This document shows, one piece after another, positions 1 through 10,039 of a stretch of 64,000 nucleotides of DNA. Both the position numbers and the translations under genes were made by a program. The stretch lies in NCBI GenBank assembly GCA_030035585.1, contig CM057462.1:95563234-95627233 (forward strand). The letters run 5' to 3'. Position 1 is the first letter of the stretch; each line of letters starts with the position of its first letter. The DNA is from Dugong dugon. Taxonomy: Eukaryota > Chordata > Mammalia > Sirenia > Dugongidae. Under the pieces are notes generated by a model. The model had not been told where the DNA came from, did not search any database, and worked only from the letters and a program-made list of their open reading frames with translations.

Positions 1-107
1 AAGCATGGACCTGTAGTATGAGCAAGAAATAAACCTTGATTGTGTTAAGCCACTAGAATTTGGAGTAGTTTGTTACCATAGTATACCCTAGCCTGCCCTG
101 ACTTATA
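1..107 (+). mobile_element. 3' end of an old MaLR/MLT-type LTR
   Basis: The stretch reads as the R/U5 end of an ERVL-MaLR LTR: an AATAAAC signal near 31, the phrase GTTAAGCCACTAGAATTTGG, then a close resembling the usual CTGACTNATACA terminus. The 5' part lies outside the window. The family call is from memory of MLT/MST-like LTRs and the exact subfamily is not determined. The next element (the MITE) abuts its end. Confidence 0.5.
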
Positions 108-418
108 CATCCACTCCTCACTTATTGACATAGTTTCCAAAGAGCAGGTTGTTTTGTGAAAATCAGCGTTATGCAAAAATGGAGGATGACTACATCATTA
201 CATAACTGACAAATTACATCATAACTGCCAGACCACTGAGAATCATGGCCCAGCCAAGCTGACACATGCTCTAGCCATCACAGCTTGGCTCACACCTTGG
301 TATTTGTTACTGCCAGACATAAGTCGTTAATGTACAAAATAATAGGATAGTGGATTTTTTACTGTTGTCGTAAATGTAAAATGTCAGATAATGAGATAGT
401 TGATAAGTGAGGAGTAGG
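108..418. mobile_element. Non-autonomous DNA transposon (MITE) with inverted termini
   Basis: The left end reads CTCCTCACTTATTGACATAG and the right end reads AGTTGATAAGTGAGGAG, which is nearly its reverse complement. Both termini are flanked by TA (106-107 and 419-420), the target duplication expected of Tc1/mariner-Tigger elements. It is about 310 bp with no coding capacity. I infer a Tigger-type MITE. The exact family name is not known to me. Confidence 0.65.
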
Positions 419-1553
419 TATACAGTAGGTCAACGGATGTCATCATGAACGATCATGGAAAGAAAAGGTTACCATTCACCAGCACCTTTTGGCAGAATAC
501 ACACAACATGGAGGGGTCAGGTAGCTGGGGCCAATGCACCAGTATGTAACTTGTTGGATCCATGGGGTGACTCAGTTCCAATGGGAAAGATTAATTGAGT
601 ATACATTTCTCAAGGTCATCCTGGAAAAGAAGTTTCCCCATATCATAACTGTACATGTTATCCAGTAGAAAAAAGAAGGACAAGAGGCCATCTAGGAATC
701 TGCTACTTTGGGTGAGAAAGAGAGTCTGGATATAAATTAGGAAGAAGCATTATGAGAAATTGGAAGATTCCTGGAGCCCATATAATTTCTCACAGAGGTA
801 GTTTTGTTGCCCCTGAATGTTTTGTGCATAAATGATCAGAAAAACCCTCCCAATAAAAGGGCCTTGTGGCTTATTTTTTGGAACATAAACGACAGTAAGA
901 AGAATTCCATTGCGTAGTTTGTCTACATAGAGTAGTCATGTGAGAAAGTCAGGTGACTGCAATTCTGCAGAGAATCAAGTAAGTGGAATGGCAGTGGCAG
1001 GGAAGAGGGAAGGGAATGGTAGAAGTGGTATGGAAAGGATGGGAAGGCTTATGCTGAGTCATGTGTGAATTTCCCATAAGACCCTTAGTGATGGTGGAGC
1101 AGCCTATGGTCCTGTCTACCATCCATGATGTATGCTTCCAGAACCCTATTTCCTTTGGCCAGCTTTCTTACTCCTGGATCCAACTTGATCTTACATTTAC
1201 TTGCAGATGCACCCCAAAATCCTCTCTACTTGCTGCTGTTTTGGAAATAAGCTACTTTAAAAACTGGTAACAGTCAAAGACCTCAAAATTGGACTCAAGT
1301 ATTCATGGCACAAATTGAAATTTAGCACATTTCTATTCCATCAAACCTGTGTGTGTTGACATCTTGCACATGGCTCACTCCGGGACCTCATGTGAATCAC
1401 ACAGGCACTCTGGGACTTAATTTTCCCCACTGAGAAAATGAAAGAGTGGGTTAGTCTGATTTCTAAAGTCTCTTCCATTTCTAACACTGTAGACACTAGA
1501 TTATTCGTGTCTGGGATGTATGTATTTTGTGGTAAAATTGTATCAAGGACTTT
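419..1553. other. No gene recognised; possible MIR-like tail at 1420-1505
   Basis: Only short reading frames occur here, with no family resemblance. Around 1420-1505 the phrase CCACTGAGAAAATGAAAGAG followed by CTCTTCCATTTCTAACACTG resembles the 3' part of an ancient MIR-type SINE on the + strand. The rest (420-1420) could be old LTR or internal ERV sequence, but I see no motif to prove it. Confidence 0.35.
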
Positions 1554-2152
1554 TCTTTTTTATTGTGCTTTAAGTGAAAGTTTACAGTTTAAATCAGTTT
1601 CTCATACAAAAATTTATACACACATTGTTATGTGACCTTAGCTGCTCTCCCTGTAATGTGACAGCACACTCCTCCTTTCCACCCTGGATTTATTGTGTCC
1701 ATTCAGTCAGCTCCTGTCCCTTTTTGCCTTCTCATCTTGCCTCCGGACAGGAGCTGCCCATTTAGTCTCATGGATCTACTTGAACTAAGAAGCACTCTCT
1801 TCAAGAGTATAATTTTATGTCCCATAGTCCAGTCTAATCTTTGTCTGAAAAGTTGGCTTTGGGAATGGTTTCAGTTCTGAGCTAATGGAGAGTCTGGGGA
1901 CCATGTCTTCTGGGGTCCCTCCAGTCTCGGTCAGACCATTAAGTCTGCCCTTTTTCCTAGAATTTGAGTTCTGCACTCCACTTTTTTCCTGCCCCATCAG
2001 GGACTGTCTGTTGTGTTCCATGTCAGGGCAGTCATTGGTGGTAGCCGGGTACCATCTAGTTCTTCTGGTCTCAGGCTGATGGAGTCTCTGGTTTATGTGG
2101 CCCTTTCTGTCTCTTGGGCTAATATTTTCCTTTTGTCTTTGATATTCTTCAT
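1554..2152 (-). mobile_element. 5'-truncated L1 insertion, 3' UTR only
   Basis: This ~600-bp stretch matches the 3' UTR of the two larger L1 copies in the window (compare 3830-4370 and 56280-56820), in the same minus orientation, beginning with the T-rich complement of the poly(A) tail. It is flanked by an 11-bp target-site duplication, TCAAGGACTTT, at 1543-1553 and 2153-2163. This is therefore an independent target-primed insertion that lost all coding sequence. Short frames inside it are accidental. Confidence 0.9.
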
Positions 2153-2163
2153 TCAAGGACTTT

Positions 2164-2580
2164 ATTTTCTATCCATGGTAGAATCTGACCATCTTCAAAG
2201 TAATTAAATGTGTGTGTGTGTGTGTTTAAAGCTGAAGTGGAAACCACCTGTCATCTGGGTGTCGTGGAAAGACAGCTAGAGACAGAGTTTGCGTTTGTTA
2301 ACAGTGACTCATGCTCCAAACAGATCCAGTCTTCTGCTGACAGTAGCAGATTTATCATTACATCAGAAGCAATGTGCAACTTGTTTAGCTTTCAGGCCCT
2401 TTCTCCCTAGGAGCACATGGACACTAGAGGTGAAAGTGAACGTGCAGAGAGCCCAAGTGGGCCAATATTTTTTTCTAGATTGCAGCAAGAAGTCAAAAGT
2501 GAGAAGTCACAGTAACAATTCAACACTTTACAATTGGGATTGGCTCCTTCTGGAGTACTGAAGGCAAATACTTTTTTTGT
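2164..2580. other. No gene recognised; short (GT)n at 2207-2224
   Basis: A short TG dinucleotide run follows the L1 fragment. The remaining sequence to 2580 has no repeat or exon signature that I recognise. Confidence 0.4.
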
Positions 2581-2975
2581 TTTTTTTAAATATTTTATTT
2601 TATTGTTGTTGAAAATGTAGACAGCAAAACATACACCAATTTAACAATTTCTACATGTACAACTTAGTGACACTGGTTACATTCTTCAAATTGTGCAACC
2701 ATTCTCACCCTCATTTTCTGAATTTTTTCTCCACCATTAACATGAACTAGGGAAAAAAAATAAATAAATAAACCAAACCCATTTGCCATCGAGTTAATTC
2801 TGACTCATAACGACCTGATAGGGCAGAGTAGAACTGCCTGCCCATAGGGTTTCCAAGGAGCTGGTGGATTTGAACTGCCATCCTTTTGGTTAGCAGCCAA
2901 ACTCTTAACCACTGCACCACCAGTGCTCCAACATGAACTCGTTGCCCCCTAAATTTCTTCTCTAACCTAATCTGA
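2581..2975 (-). mobile_element. Old L1M 3'-end fragment, split by a SINE
   Basis: The phrases CAATTTAACAATTTCTACAT, GTACAACTTAGTGACACTGG and GTGCAACCATTCTCACCCTC are characteristic of the reverse complement of old mammalian L1M 3' UTRs. The fragment continues after the SINE at 2749-2929 (CTCGTTGCCCCCTAAATTTC). The subfamily is not resolved and the right boundary is approximate. Confidence 0.7.
2749..2929 (-). mobile_element. AfroSINE, short form, nested in old L1
   Basis: Reverse-complement AfroSINE: the RTE-like tail comes first on the + strand (GAGTTAATTCTGACTCATAA) and the tRNA-like head last (CTCTTAACCACTGCACCACC). It lacks the internal GGGAGAAAGATGTGGCAG block, so it belongs to the short form. 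A perfect 10-bp TSD, AACATGAACT, lies at 2739-2748 and 2930-2939. It interrupts the L1M fragment, so it is younger than that L1. Confidence 0.93.
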
Positions 2976-3154
2976 TGTTGCTTTAAAGTTGTTGTTGTTA
3001 AGAATGAGGTAAAAGTGGTATTTTCCTTCTTTGAAAAGGAAGCACTAATGTAATATTTCTCACTTTGGAATCACTGAATATGAGAAAGAATGGGAAAGCC
3101 TTTCTCTGTTGGGTGAACTGAAGTGCTTTATAACCTCATAACTAACCCCGTTGT

Positions 3155-3381
3155 AATGTGGGGTTAGGAGTGTAGGCTTCTGGAGTCAGCAACCTTGGTT
3201 CAAACTCTAGCTCAGCCACTTAAAAGCTTATGACCCTGTGCAAGTTATTTACCTTTGCAAAGCTCAGTATCCTTGTCTGTAAAATGAAAATGATAGTATA
3301 GGGTCATGGTAAGGGTTTAAAGAGATAAGGTAACTCAGTGCACGTGGTAAACACTCAATGGTAGATATGTTTATTATTAAA
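3155..3381 (+). mobile_element. MIR SINE
   Basis: Near full-length MIR in sense orientation: CTTCTGGAGTCAGCAACCTT, the CORE-SINE segment CAGCCACTTAAAAGCTTATG, then CTTGTCTGTAAAATGAAAAT and a tail ending CACTCAATGGTAG. An AfroSINE follows immediately. Confidence 0.88.
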
Positions 3382-3385
3382 TCAA

Positions 3386-3579
3386 CAAGGAGCCCTGGTG
3401 GCACAAATGGTTAAGCACTTGGTTGCTTAACAAAAGGTTGACAGCTCGAACCTACCCAGCAGCTCTGAGGGAGAAAGACCTGGCTATCTGCCGAGAAAAC
3501 CCTATGGGGCAGTTCTGCTCTGTCACATGGGGTCTCTGTGATTCCGAATCCACTCGACAGTAGCAAACAACAACAACCT
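3386..3579 (+). mobile_element. AfroSINE, long form, ending in a CAACAACAAC tail
   Basis: The head AAGGAGCCCTGGTGGCACAA is followed by the tRNA-like B-box region GACAGCTCGAACCTACCCAG, the GGGAGAAAGACCTGGC block, and the tail TCCGAATCCACTCGACAGTA. Unusually it ends GCAAACAACAACAAC, like the RTE copies (CACCTAACAACAACAAC), rather than the common GGCAACGGGTTTGG ending. No clear target duplication was found. Confidence 0.9.
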
Positions 3580-3752
3580 TTAACATTCCAAGATCTCTTG
3601 GACCAACCTCTTCTATCTTCTCCATATTTGCTCCAAAGATGCATTTGTTTAAACTTCCTGAAACTATTGGAAGTTTCATTTCTTCTCCTTCCTCTTCTTT
3701 TCCTTTGTCTTTCCCCTCTTCTTAGAGTAGGTAGGAATAAGTAGTGGCCAGG
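3580..3752. other. Unique sequence between SINE and L1 target site
   Basis: Pyrimidine-rich sequence with no recognisable feature. It ends at the left copy of the L1 target duplication. Confidence 0.4.
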
Positions 3753-3767
3753 TACCAAACTGTTTTT

Positions 3768-4751
3768 TTTTTTTTAATTGATGTAATTAAATGAAATTTA
3801 CATTTCAAGTTAGTCTCCCATACAGAATTTTTTTTTTTTAACATACATTGTTATGAGACCCCAACCGCTCAGTCCATTCTGCAACAGCACACTCCTCCCC
3901 TCTGCCCAATTCCCCATGGACATTCAACCAGCTCCTAACTCTCTCAGCCTTCCCCTCTCACCTCTGGACAGAAGCCACCCCTTTGGTCTCTCATAACTAC
4001 TTGTCTAAGAGGCACATTCTTCACGACTATCACTTTATGTCCCACAGTCCACTCCAATCCCTGTCTGAAGAGTTGGCCTCAGAAATGGTTTTAGTTCTGG
4101 GGTGATGGAGAGACCAGATGCCATGCTTTCTGGGGCACCTCCAGTCTTAGTCAGACCATTAAGTCTGGTCTTCTTTCTAGTATTTGAGTTCTGCATCCCA
4201 TCGTTCTACTGCTCCATCAGGGACCCTCTGTTGTGTTCCCTGTCAGGACGTTCATTGGTGGTAGCCGGGCACCGTCTAGTTCTTCTGGTCTGAGGCTGAT
4301 GAAATCTCTGGTTTATGTGGCCCATTCTGTCTCTTGGGCCAATACTTTCCTTGTGTCTTTGGTGTTCTTCGTTCTCCTTTACTCCAAGTGGTTGGGACCA
4401 ATTGATGCATCTTAGATGGTCACTTGAAAGCTTTTAAGACCCCAGATGCCACTCACCAAAGTAGGATGCAGAACATTTTCTTAATAAGGTTTGTTATGCC
4501 AGTTGACATAGATGGTCCTTAGACCCTGCATCCCTGCTACTCTGTCTCTCAAAGTATTTGTATTGAGGAAACTTCTTAGCTTTGGTTTAGTCCAGTTGTG
4601 CTGGCTTCCCCTGTAGTGTGTGCTGTCCTTCCCTTCATGTAAGATCGTTCTTATCTACTATCTAGTTAGTGAATAACCCTCACCGTCCCTCCCCACCCCC
4701 CATAACCATCAAAGAATGTTTTCTTCTGTGTTTAAACCTTTTCTTGAGTTC
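3768..4751 (-). other. L1 3' UTR with G-rich polypurine tract
   Basis: The 3' UTR of the full-length L1, from the ORF2 stop to the poly(A). On the minus (sense) strand a G-rich run lies at 4678-4701, with GGGGGGTGGGGAGGGA as its core. The other L1 copy has an equivalent tract at 57145-57166 (GGGTGGGGAGGGAGGG). Such G-quadruplex-capable tracts are a conserved feature of mammalian L1 3' UTRs. The UTR also holds the segment matched by the fragment at 1554-2152. Confidence 0.85.
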
Positions 4752-7700
4752 TTATAATAGTGGTCTTATACAGTATTTGTCCTTCAGTGCCTGACTAAAT
4801 TCACTCAGCATAAGTTCTAGCTTCCACGAAGTTATACGATGTTTCACAGCTTCATCATTGTTCTTTATCGTTGCATAATATTCCATTGTGTGGATATACC
4901 ATAGTTTGTTTACCCATTCATCCATCGATGGGCACATAGGTTGCTTCCATCCTTTGGCTATTGTGAACAGTGCTGCGATGAACATGGATGTGCATATATC
5001 TATTCGTGTGATGGCTCTTGTTTCTGTAGGATATATTCCAAGGAGCAGGATAGCTGGATCGTATGGTACTTCTATTTCCAGCTTTTTAAGGAAGTGCCAA
5101 ATAGATTTCCAAAGTGGTTGTACCATTTTACATTCCCACCAACAGTGTATAACTATTCCAGTCTCTCCACAACCTCTCCAGCATTTGTTATTTTGTGTTT
5201 TATGGATTAATGCTAGCCTTGTTGGGGTGAGACGGTATCTCATTGTAGTTTTGATCTGCATTTCTCTGATGGCTAATAATCGTGAGCATATCTTCATGTG
5301 TCTGTTAGCTGCCTGAATATCTTCTTTGGTGAAGTTCCTTTTCATATCCTTTGCCCATTTTTTAATTGGGTTATTTGTCTTTTTGCTGTTGAGGTTTTGG
5401 AGTACCTTGGAGATTTTAGAGATTAAATGCTGATCAGATTTGTCGTAACCAAAAATTTTTTCCCAATATGTAGGTTGTCTTTTCACTCTTTTGGTGAAGT
5501 CTTTGGATGAGCATAAGTGTTTGATTTTTAGGAGCTCCCATTTATCTAGTCTCTCTTCTGGTGTTTGTGCATTGTTACTTATGGTTTGTATTGTGTTTAT
5601 GCCATGTATTAGGGCTCCTAGCTTTGTCCCTATTTTTTCTTCCATGATCTTTATCGTTTTCCATTTTATATTTAAGTCTTTGATCCATTTTGAGTTAGTT
5701 TTTGTACATGGTGTGAGATATGGGTCTTGTTTCAGTTTTTTGCATATAGATATCCAATTATGCCAGCACCATTTGTTAAAGAGACTGTCTTTTCCCCAAT
5801 TAATGGACTTTCGGCCTTTGTCAAATATTAGCTACTCATAGTTGGATGAGCTTATATCTGGGTTCTCAACTCTGTTCCATTGGTCTATGTATCTGTTATT
5901 GTACCAGTACCAGGCTGTCTTGACTACCGTGGCACTATAATGGGTATTAAAATCAGGTAGTGTAAGGCCTCCCACTTTTTTCTTCTTCTTGAGTAGTGCT
6001 TTATTTATCCGGGGCCTCTTCCCTTTCCATATGAAGTTGGTGATTTGTTTCTCCATCTCATTAAAAAACACTGCTGGAATTTGGATCGGGATCGCATTGT
6101 ATCTGTAGATTACTTTGGGTAGAATTGACATTTTCACTATGTTGAATCTACCTATCCATGAGCAAGGTATATTTTTCCACTTATGCAGGTGTCTTTTAGT
6201 TTCTTGCAGTAGTGTCTTGTAGTTTTCTCTGTGAAGATCTTTTACATCTCTGATTAGATTTATTCCTAAGTATTTTATCTTTTGGGGGGCTATTGTAAAT
6301 GGTATTGATTTGGTGATTTCCTCATCAAGGTTCTCTTTGTTGGTGTAAAGGAATCCAATTGATTTTTGTATAGTTATCTTGTATCCTGAAACTTTGCTGT
6401 AAACTTCTATTAGTTCCAGTAGTTTTCTTGTGGATTCCTTGGGGTTTTCAGTGTATAAAATCATATCATCTGCGAATAGAGATACTTTGACTTCTTCCCT
6501 ACCTCTTTGGATGCCCTTTATTTCTTTTTCTAGCCTAATTGCTCTGGCTAGGACCTTGAGCACAATGTTGAATAATAGTGGTGATGAAGGGCATCCTTGT
6601 CTGGTTCCTGTTCTCAAGGGGAATGCTTTCAAAGTCTCTCCATTCAGGATGATGTTGGCTATTGCTTTTGTATAAATGCCCTTAATTATACTGAGGAATT
6701 TCCCTTCTATTCCTATTTTTTTGAGAGTTTTTATCATGAATGGGTGTTGGACTTTGTAGAATGCCTTTTTTGCATCGATTGATAAGATCATGTGGTTCTT
6801 GTCTTTTGTTTTATTTATGTGATGGATTGCATTGATTGTTTTTCTAATGTTGAACCATCCCTGCATACCTGGTATAAATCCCACTTGGTCATGGTGAATT
6901 ATTTTTTTGATATGTTGCTGAATTCTGTTGGCTAAAATTCTGTTGAGGATTTTTGCATCAATGTTCATGAGGGATATCGGTCTGTAATTTTCTATTTTTG
7001 TGGTGTCTTTACCTGGTTTTGGTATCAGGGTTATGCTGGCTTCATAGAATGAGTTTCAGAGTATTCCTTCCATTTCTGTGCTCTGAAATACCTTTAGTAG
7101 AAGTGGTGTTATCTCTTCTCTGAAAGTTTGGTAGAATTCTCCAGTGAAGCCATCTGGGCCAGGGCTTTTTTTTGTTGGCAGTTTTTTAATAACCTTTTCA
7201 ATCTCTTCTTTTGTTATGGGTTTATTTAGTTGTTCTACCTCTGTTTGTGTTAATTTAAGTAAGTAGTGAGTGTCTAGAAATTTTTCCATTTCCTCTAGGT
7301 TTTCAAATTTGTCAGAGTACAATTTTTCATAGTATTCTGTTATGATTCTTTTAATTTCAGTTGGGTCTGTTGTGATATCACCCATCTCATTTCTTATGTG
7401 GGTTATTTGCTTCCTCTCCAGTTTTTCTTTTGTCAGCTTGGCCAGTGGTTTATCAATTTTGTTGATCTTTTCAAAGAACCAGCTTTTGGACTTGTTAACT
7501 CTTTCAATTGTTTTTCTGTTCTCCGTTTCATTTAATTCTGCTCTAATTCTTATTATTTCCTTCCTTCTGGCACCTGTAGGCTTCTTTTGCTGCTCTCTTT
7601 CTACTTGTTCCAGTTGTAGTGTTAGTGCTTTGATTATGAGCCTTTCTTGTTTTTGGAAGTGTGCATTTATTGCTATAAACTGACCTCTGAGCACTGCTTT

Positions 7701-8565
7701 TGCAAGGTTCTGGTAGGATGTGTTTTCATTCTCCTTTGATTCTATGAATTTCTTTATTCCATCCTTAATTTCTTCTATAACCCAGTAGTTTTTGAGCAAG
7801 GTGTTGTTCAGTTTCCATATGTTTGATTTCTTTTTCCTTGCTTTTTGTGTTGTTGATTTCCACTTTTGTGGCTTTATGGTCAGAAAAGATGCTTTGTAGT
7901 ATTTCGATGTTTTGGATTTTGTTAAGGCTTGCTTTATGGCCTAATATGTGGTCTGTTCTGGAGAATATTTCTTGTGCATTGGAAAAGAAAGTATACTTGG
8001 CTGCTGTTGGGTGCAGAGTTCGGTATATGTCTATGAGATCAAGTTGGTTGATTGTAGCATTTAGCTCTTCTGTGTCTTTGTTGAGCTTCTTTCTGGATGT
8101 TCTGTCCTTCACCAAAAGTGGCGTGTTGAAGTCTCCTGCTACTATTGTGGAGCTGTCTATCTCTCTCTTCAGAGCTGTTAGAGTTTGTTTTATGTATTTT
8201 GGAGCGCTGTTGTTAGGTGTGTAAATATTTATTATAGTTATGTCCTCCTGGTGTATTGACTCTTTAATCATTATATAGTGCCCTTCCTTATCTTTTGTGG
8301 TGGATTTTACTTTAAAGTCTATTTTGTCAGAGATGAATATTGCCACTCCTGCTCTTTTTTGAGTGTTGTTTGCTTGATACCTTTTTTTCCATCCTTTGAG
8401 TTTTAGCCTGTTTGTGTCTTTAAGTCTGAGGTGCATCTCTTGTAGGCAGCATATAGATGGATCACGCTTTTTTATCCAATCTGCCACTCTCCATCTCTTT
8501 ACTGATGCATTAAGTCCATTTATATTCAGTGTAATTATCGATAGGTATGAGTTTAGTGCTGTCAT
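4752..8565 (-). pseudogene. ORF2: L1 ORF2 (endonuclease-reverse transcriptase), broken
   Basis: About 1,270 codons, close to the human ORF2 length of 1,275. The ATG at 8565-8563 gives the L1 start with LNINGLN. The APE-type endonuclease (residues 1-230) keeps N14, E43, Y115, D145 and N147 in GDFNTP, D205, and D229-H230 in SDH. The reverse transcriptase follows with SIDAKKAF and LFADDMILY (FADD near 6470), and the C-terminus has a Cys/His knuckle spaced C-x3-C-x7-H-x4-C (about 5190-5130). Three breaks are visible: a frameshift near 7840-7860, around an A-rich run after the endonuclease, that moves the reading to another frame; an in-frame TGA at about 7056, where the second L1 copy reads proline; and an in-frame TAG at about 5832, where that copy has glutamine. 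The protein would nick target DNA and copy L1 RNA at the nick. Here it cannot be made whole. Confidence 0.95.
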
Positions 8566-8846
8566 CCTGATATGTCTTTTTGTGTGTTGTTCACAGTTTC
8601 TTTGTTCTCCTCAATTTTCTGTGCTGAGTCATTTTTCTTTATGTATTTTTTCATCTTTTTCATTGTTGTAGATTTTGTGTTTGCTGGGTCTTTATGTTTT
8701 TCTACTTTTTTATTTTGATTTGTCAGATTGTTAGATTCCTTTGTGGTTACCTTAATATTTACCCCTAATTTTCTAAGTTTGTACCAGTCTTTTATTACTT
8801 TATATCGCCTTAATTTCCCCTCCATATAGAAAATCAATGTCTCCAT
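8562..8846 (-). CDS. Unidentified 94-codon frame in the L1 inter-ORF region
   Basis: An uninterrupted frame with a true ATG at 8846-8844 lies between ORF1 (stop at 9018) and ORF2. Its stop codon overlaps the ORF2 start as ATGA (8565-8562), the arrangement seen in termination-reinitiation coupling. The predicted peptide is very rich in Lys and Asn (for example KKMKKYIKKN) with no Cys and no membrane segment. I do not recognise a domain. The spacer itself (about 450 bp) is far longer than the 63 bp of human L1. It may be simply an AT-rich spacer that happens to be open. The main argument for interest is the exact overlap plus its survival while both neighbouring ORFs carry stops and frameshifts. 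The second L1 copy is truncated before this region, so no comparison is possible within the window. Confidence 0.35.
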   Translation of the reverse strand: METLIFYMEGKLRRYKVIKDWYKLRKLGVNIKVTTKESNNLTNQNKKVEKHKDPANTKSTTMKKMKKYIKKNDSAQKIEENKETVNNTQKDISG

Positions 8847-9017
8847 TTTTTAAGTACCTCTTTTTTTGTTTTAATATTATTGTTTTTTTTTTTTTACATG
8901 TTGATATCTGTTTCCCTATTTTTGATGGTTTTAGTTTTGATGTAATTTTGATTTCCGTATCTGAGTCAATATCTGGTTGCTGTATCCTGCGTTCTAGTCT
9001 TGCGTTGTTAGCTGGTG

Positions 9018-10039
9018 TTATTGATTATGTAACCGTAGGACTCCCTTTAGTATTTCTTGTAATTTTGGTTTGGTTTTTGCAAATTCCCTGAACTTCTGTT
9101 TATCTGGAAATGCCCTAATTTCACCATCATATCTGAGAGACCGTTTTGCTGGATAGGTAACTCTAGGCTGACAGTTATTTTCCTTCAAGGCTTTAAATAT
9201 GTCATCCCATTGCCTTCTCGCCTGCATGGTTTCTGCTGAGTAGTCTGAGCTTATTCTAATTGACTCTCCTTTGTAGATGACTTTTCTTTTATCCCTAGCC
9301 ACTCTTAAAATTCTGTCTTTATCTTTGGTTTTGGTAAGTTTGATTATAATATGTCTTGGTGACTTTCTTTTGGGATCTACCTTATGTGGGGTTCGATGAG
9401 CATATTGGATAGATATCTTGTCATCTTTCATGATATCAGGGAAGTTTTCTGTCAACAAATCTTCAACAATTTTCTCTGTATTTTCTGTTATCCGCCCCCT
9501 GCCCTGTTCTGGTACTCCAATCACTCAGAGGTTATTTCTCTTGATAGAGTCCCACATGACTCTTAGAGTTTCTTCATTCTTTTTAATTCTTTTATCTGAT
9601 TTTTCCTCAAATAAGTTGGCATCAAGAACTTTATCTTCAATGTCACTAATTCTAACTTCTACTGCCTCAATTCTGCTGCTATGACTTTCTATTGAGTTGT
9701 CTAATTCTGAAATTTTATTGTTAATCTTCTGGATTTCTGATTGCTGTCTCTCTATGGATTCTTGCAGCCTATTAAATTTGGCATTATGTTCTTGAATAAC
9801 TTTTTTAAGTTCTGCTCTACTGTGTCTGTATGTTGCCTGGCTGTTTCTGTGTTCTGTCGGATTTGCTTTCTTATTGCTAGAAGAGTTCTGTATATTAATC
9901 TTTTGTATTCTGTTTCTGGTAATTCCAAGAAGTTCTCTTCCTCCAGAGAATTTATTGATTCTTTATTTTGGGAGCTTGCTGAAGCCATCATGGACTGCCT
10001 CTTTATGTGACTTGATACTGACTGTTGTCTCTGAGCCAT
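9018..10039 (-). pseudogene. ORF1: L1 ORF1 (RNA-binding chaperone), broken
   Basis: About 340 codons, like human ORF1p (338). ORF1p is the trimeric RNA-binding protein that packages L1 RNA. The ATG at 10039-10037 opens MAQRQQS (a TTG lies just before it). An N-terminal region and coiled-coil-like stretch (Leu, Glu and Lys heptads, about 9960-9560) precede the RRM-like and C-terminal domains, recognisable by VIGVPEQ, PDIMKDD, RTPHKVDPKRKSPRHIIIK and the final YDGEIRAFPDKQKFREF. Two breaks are visible: a frameshift near 9805-9815 in an A-run, and an in-frame TGA at 9527-9525 just before VIGVPEQ. The basic residues of the C-terminal half remain. Confidence 0.93.

Noticed and set aside
3386-3460. 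Possible functional tRNA gene in the SINE heads (GTTAAGC... GTTCGAA boxes).
   Set aside because: Only A/B-box-like segments of a tRNA-derived SINE. No complete cloverleaf could be folded by eye.
4888-5841. Plus-strand frames of 89-142 codons opposite L1 ORF2 (also 57376-58389).
   Set aside because: They are antisense shadows of ORF2 and appear in both L1 copies only because the coding strand does.
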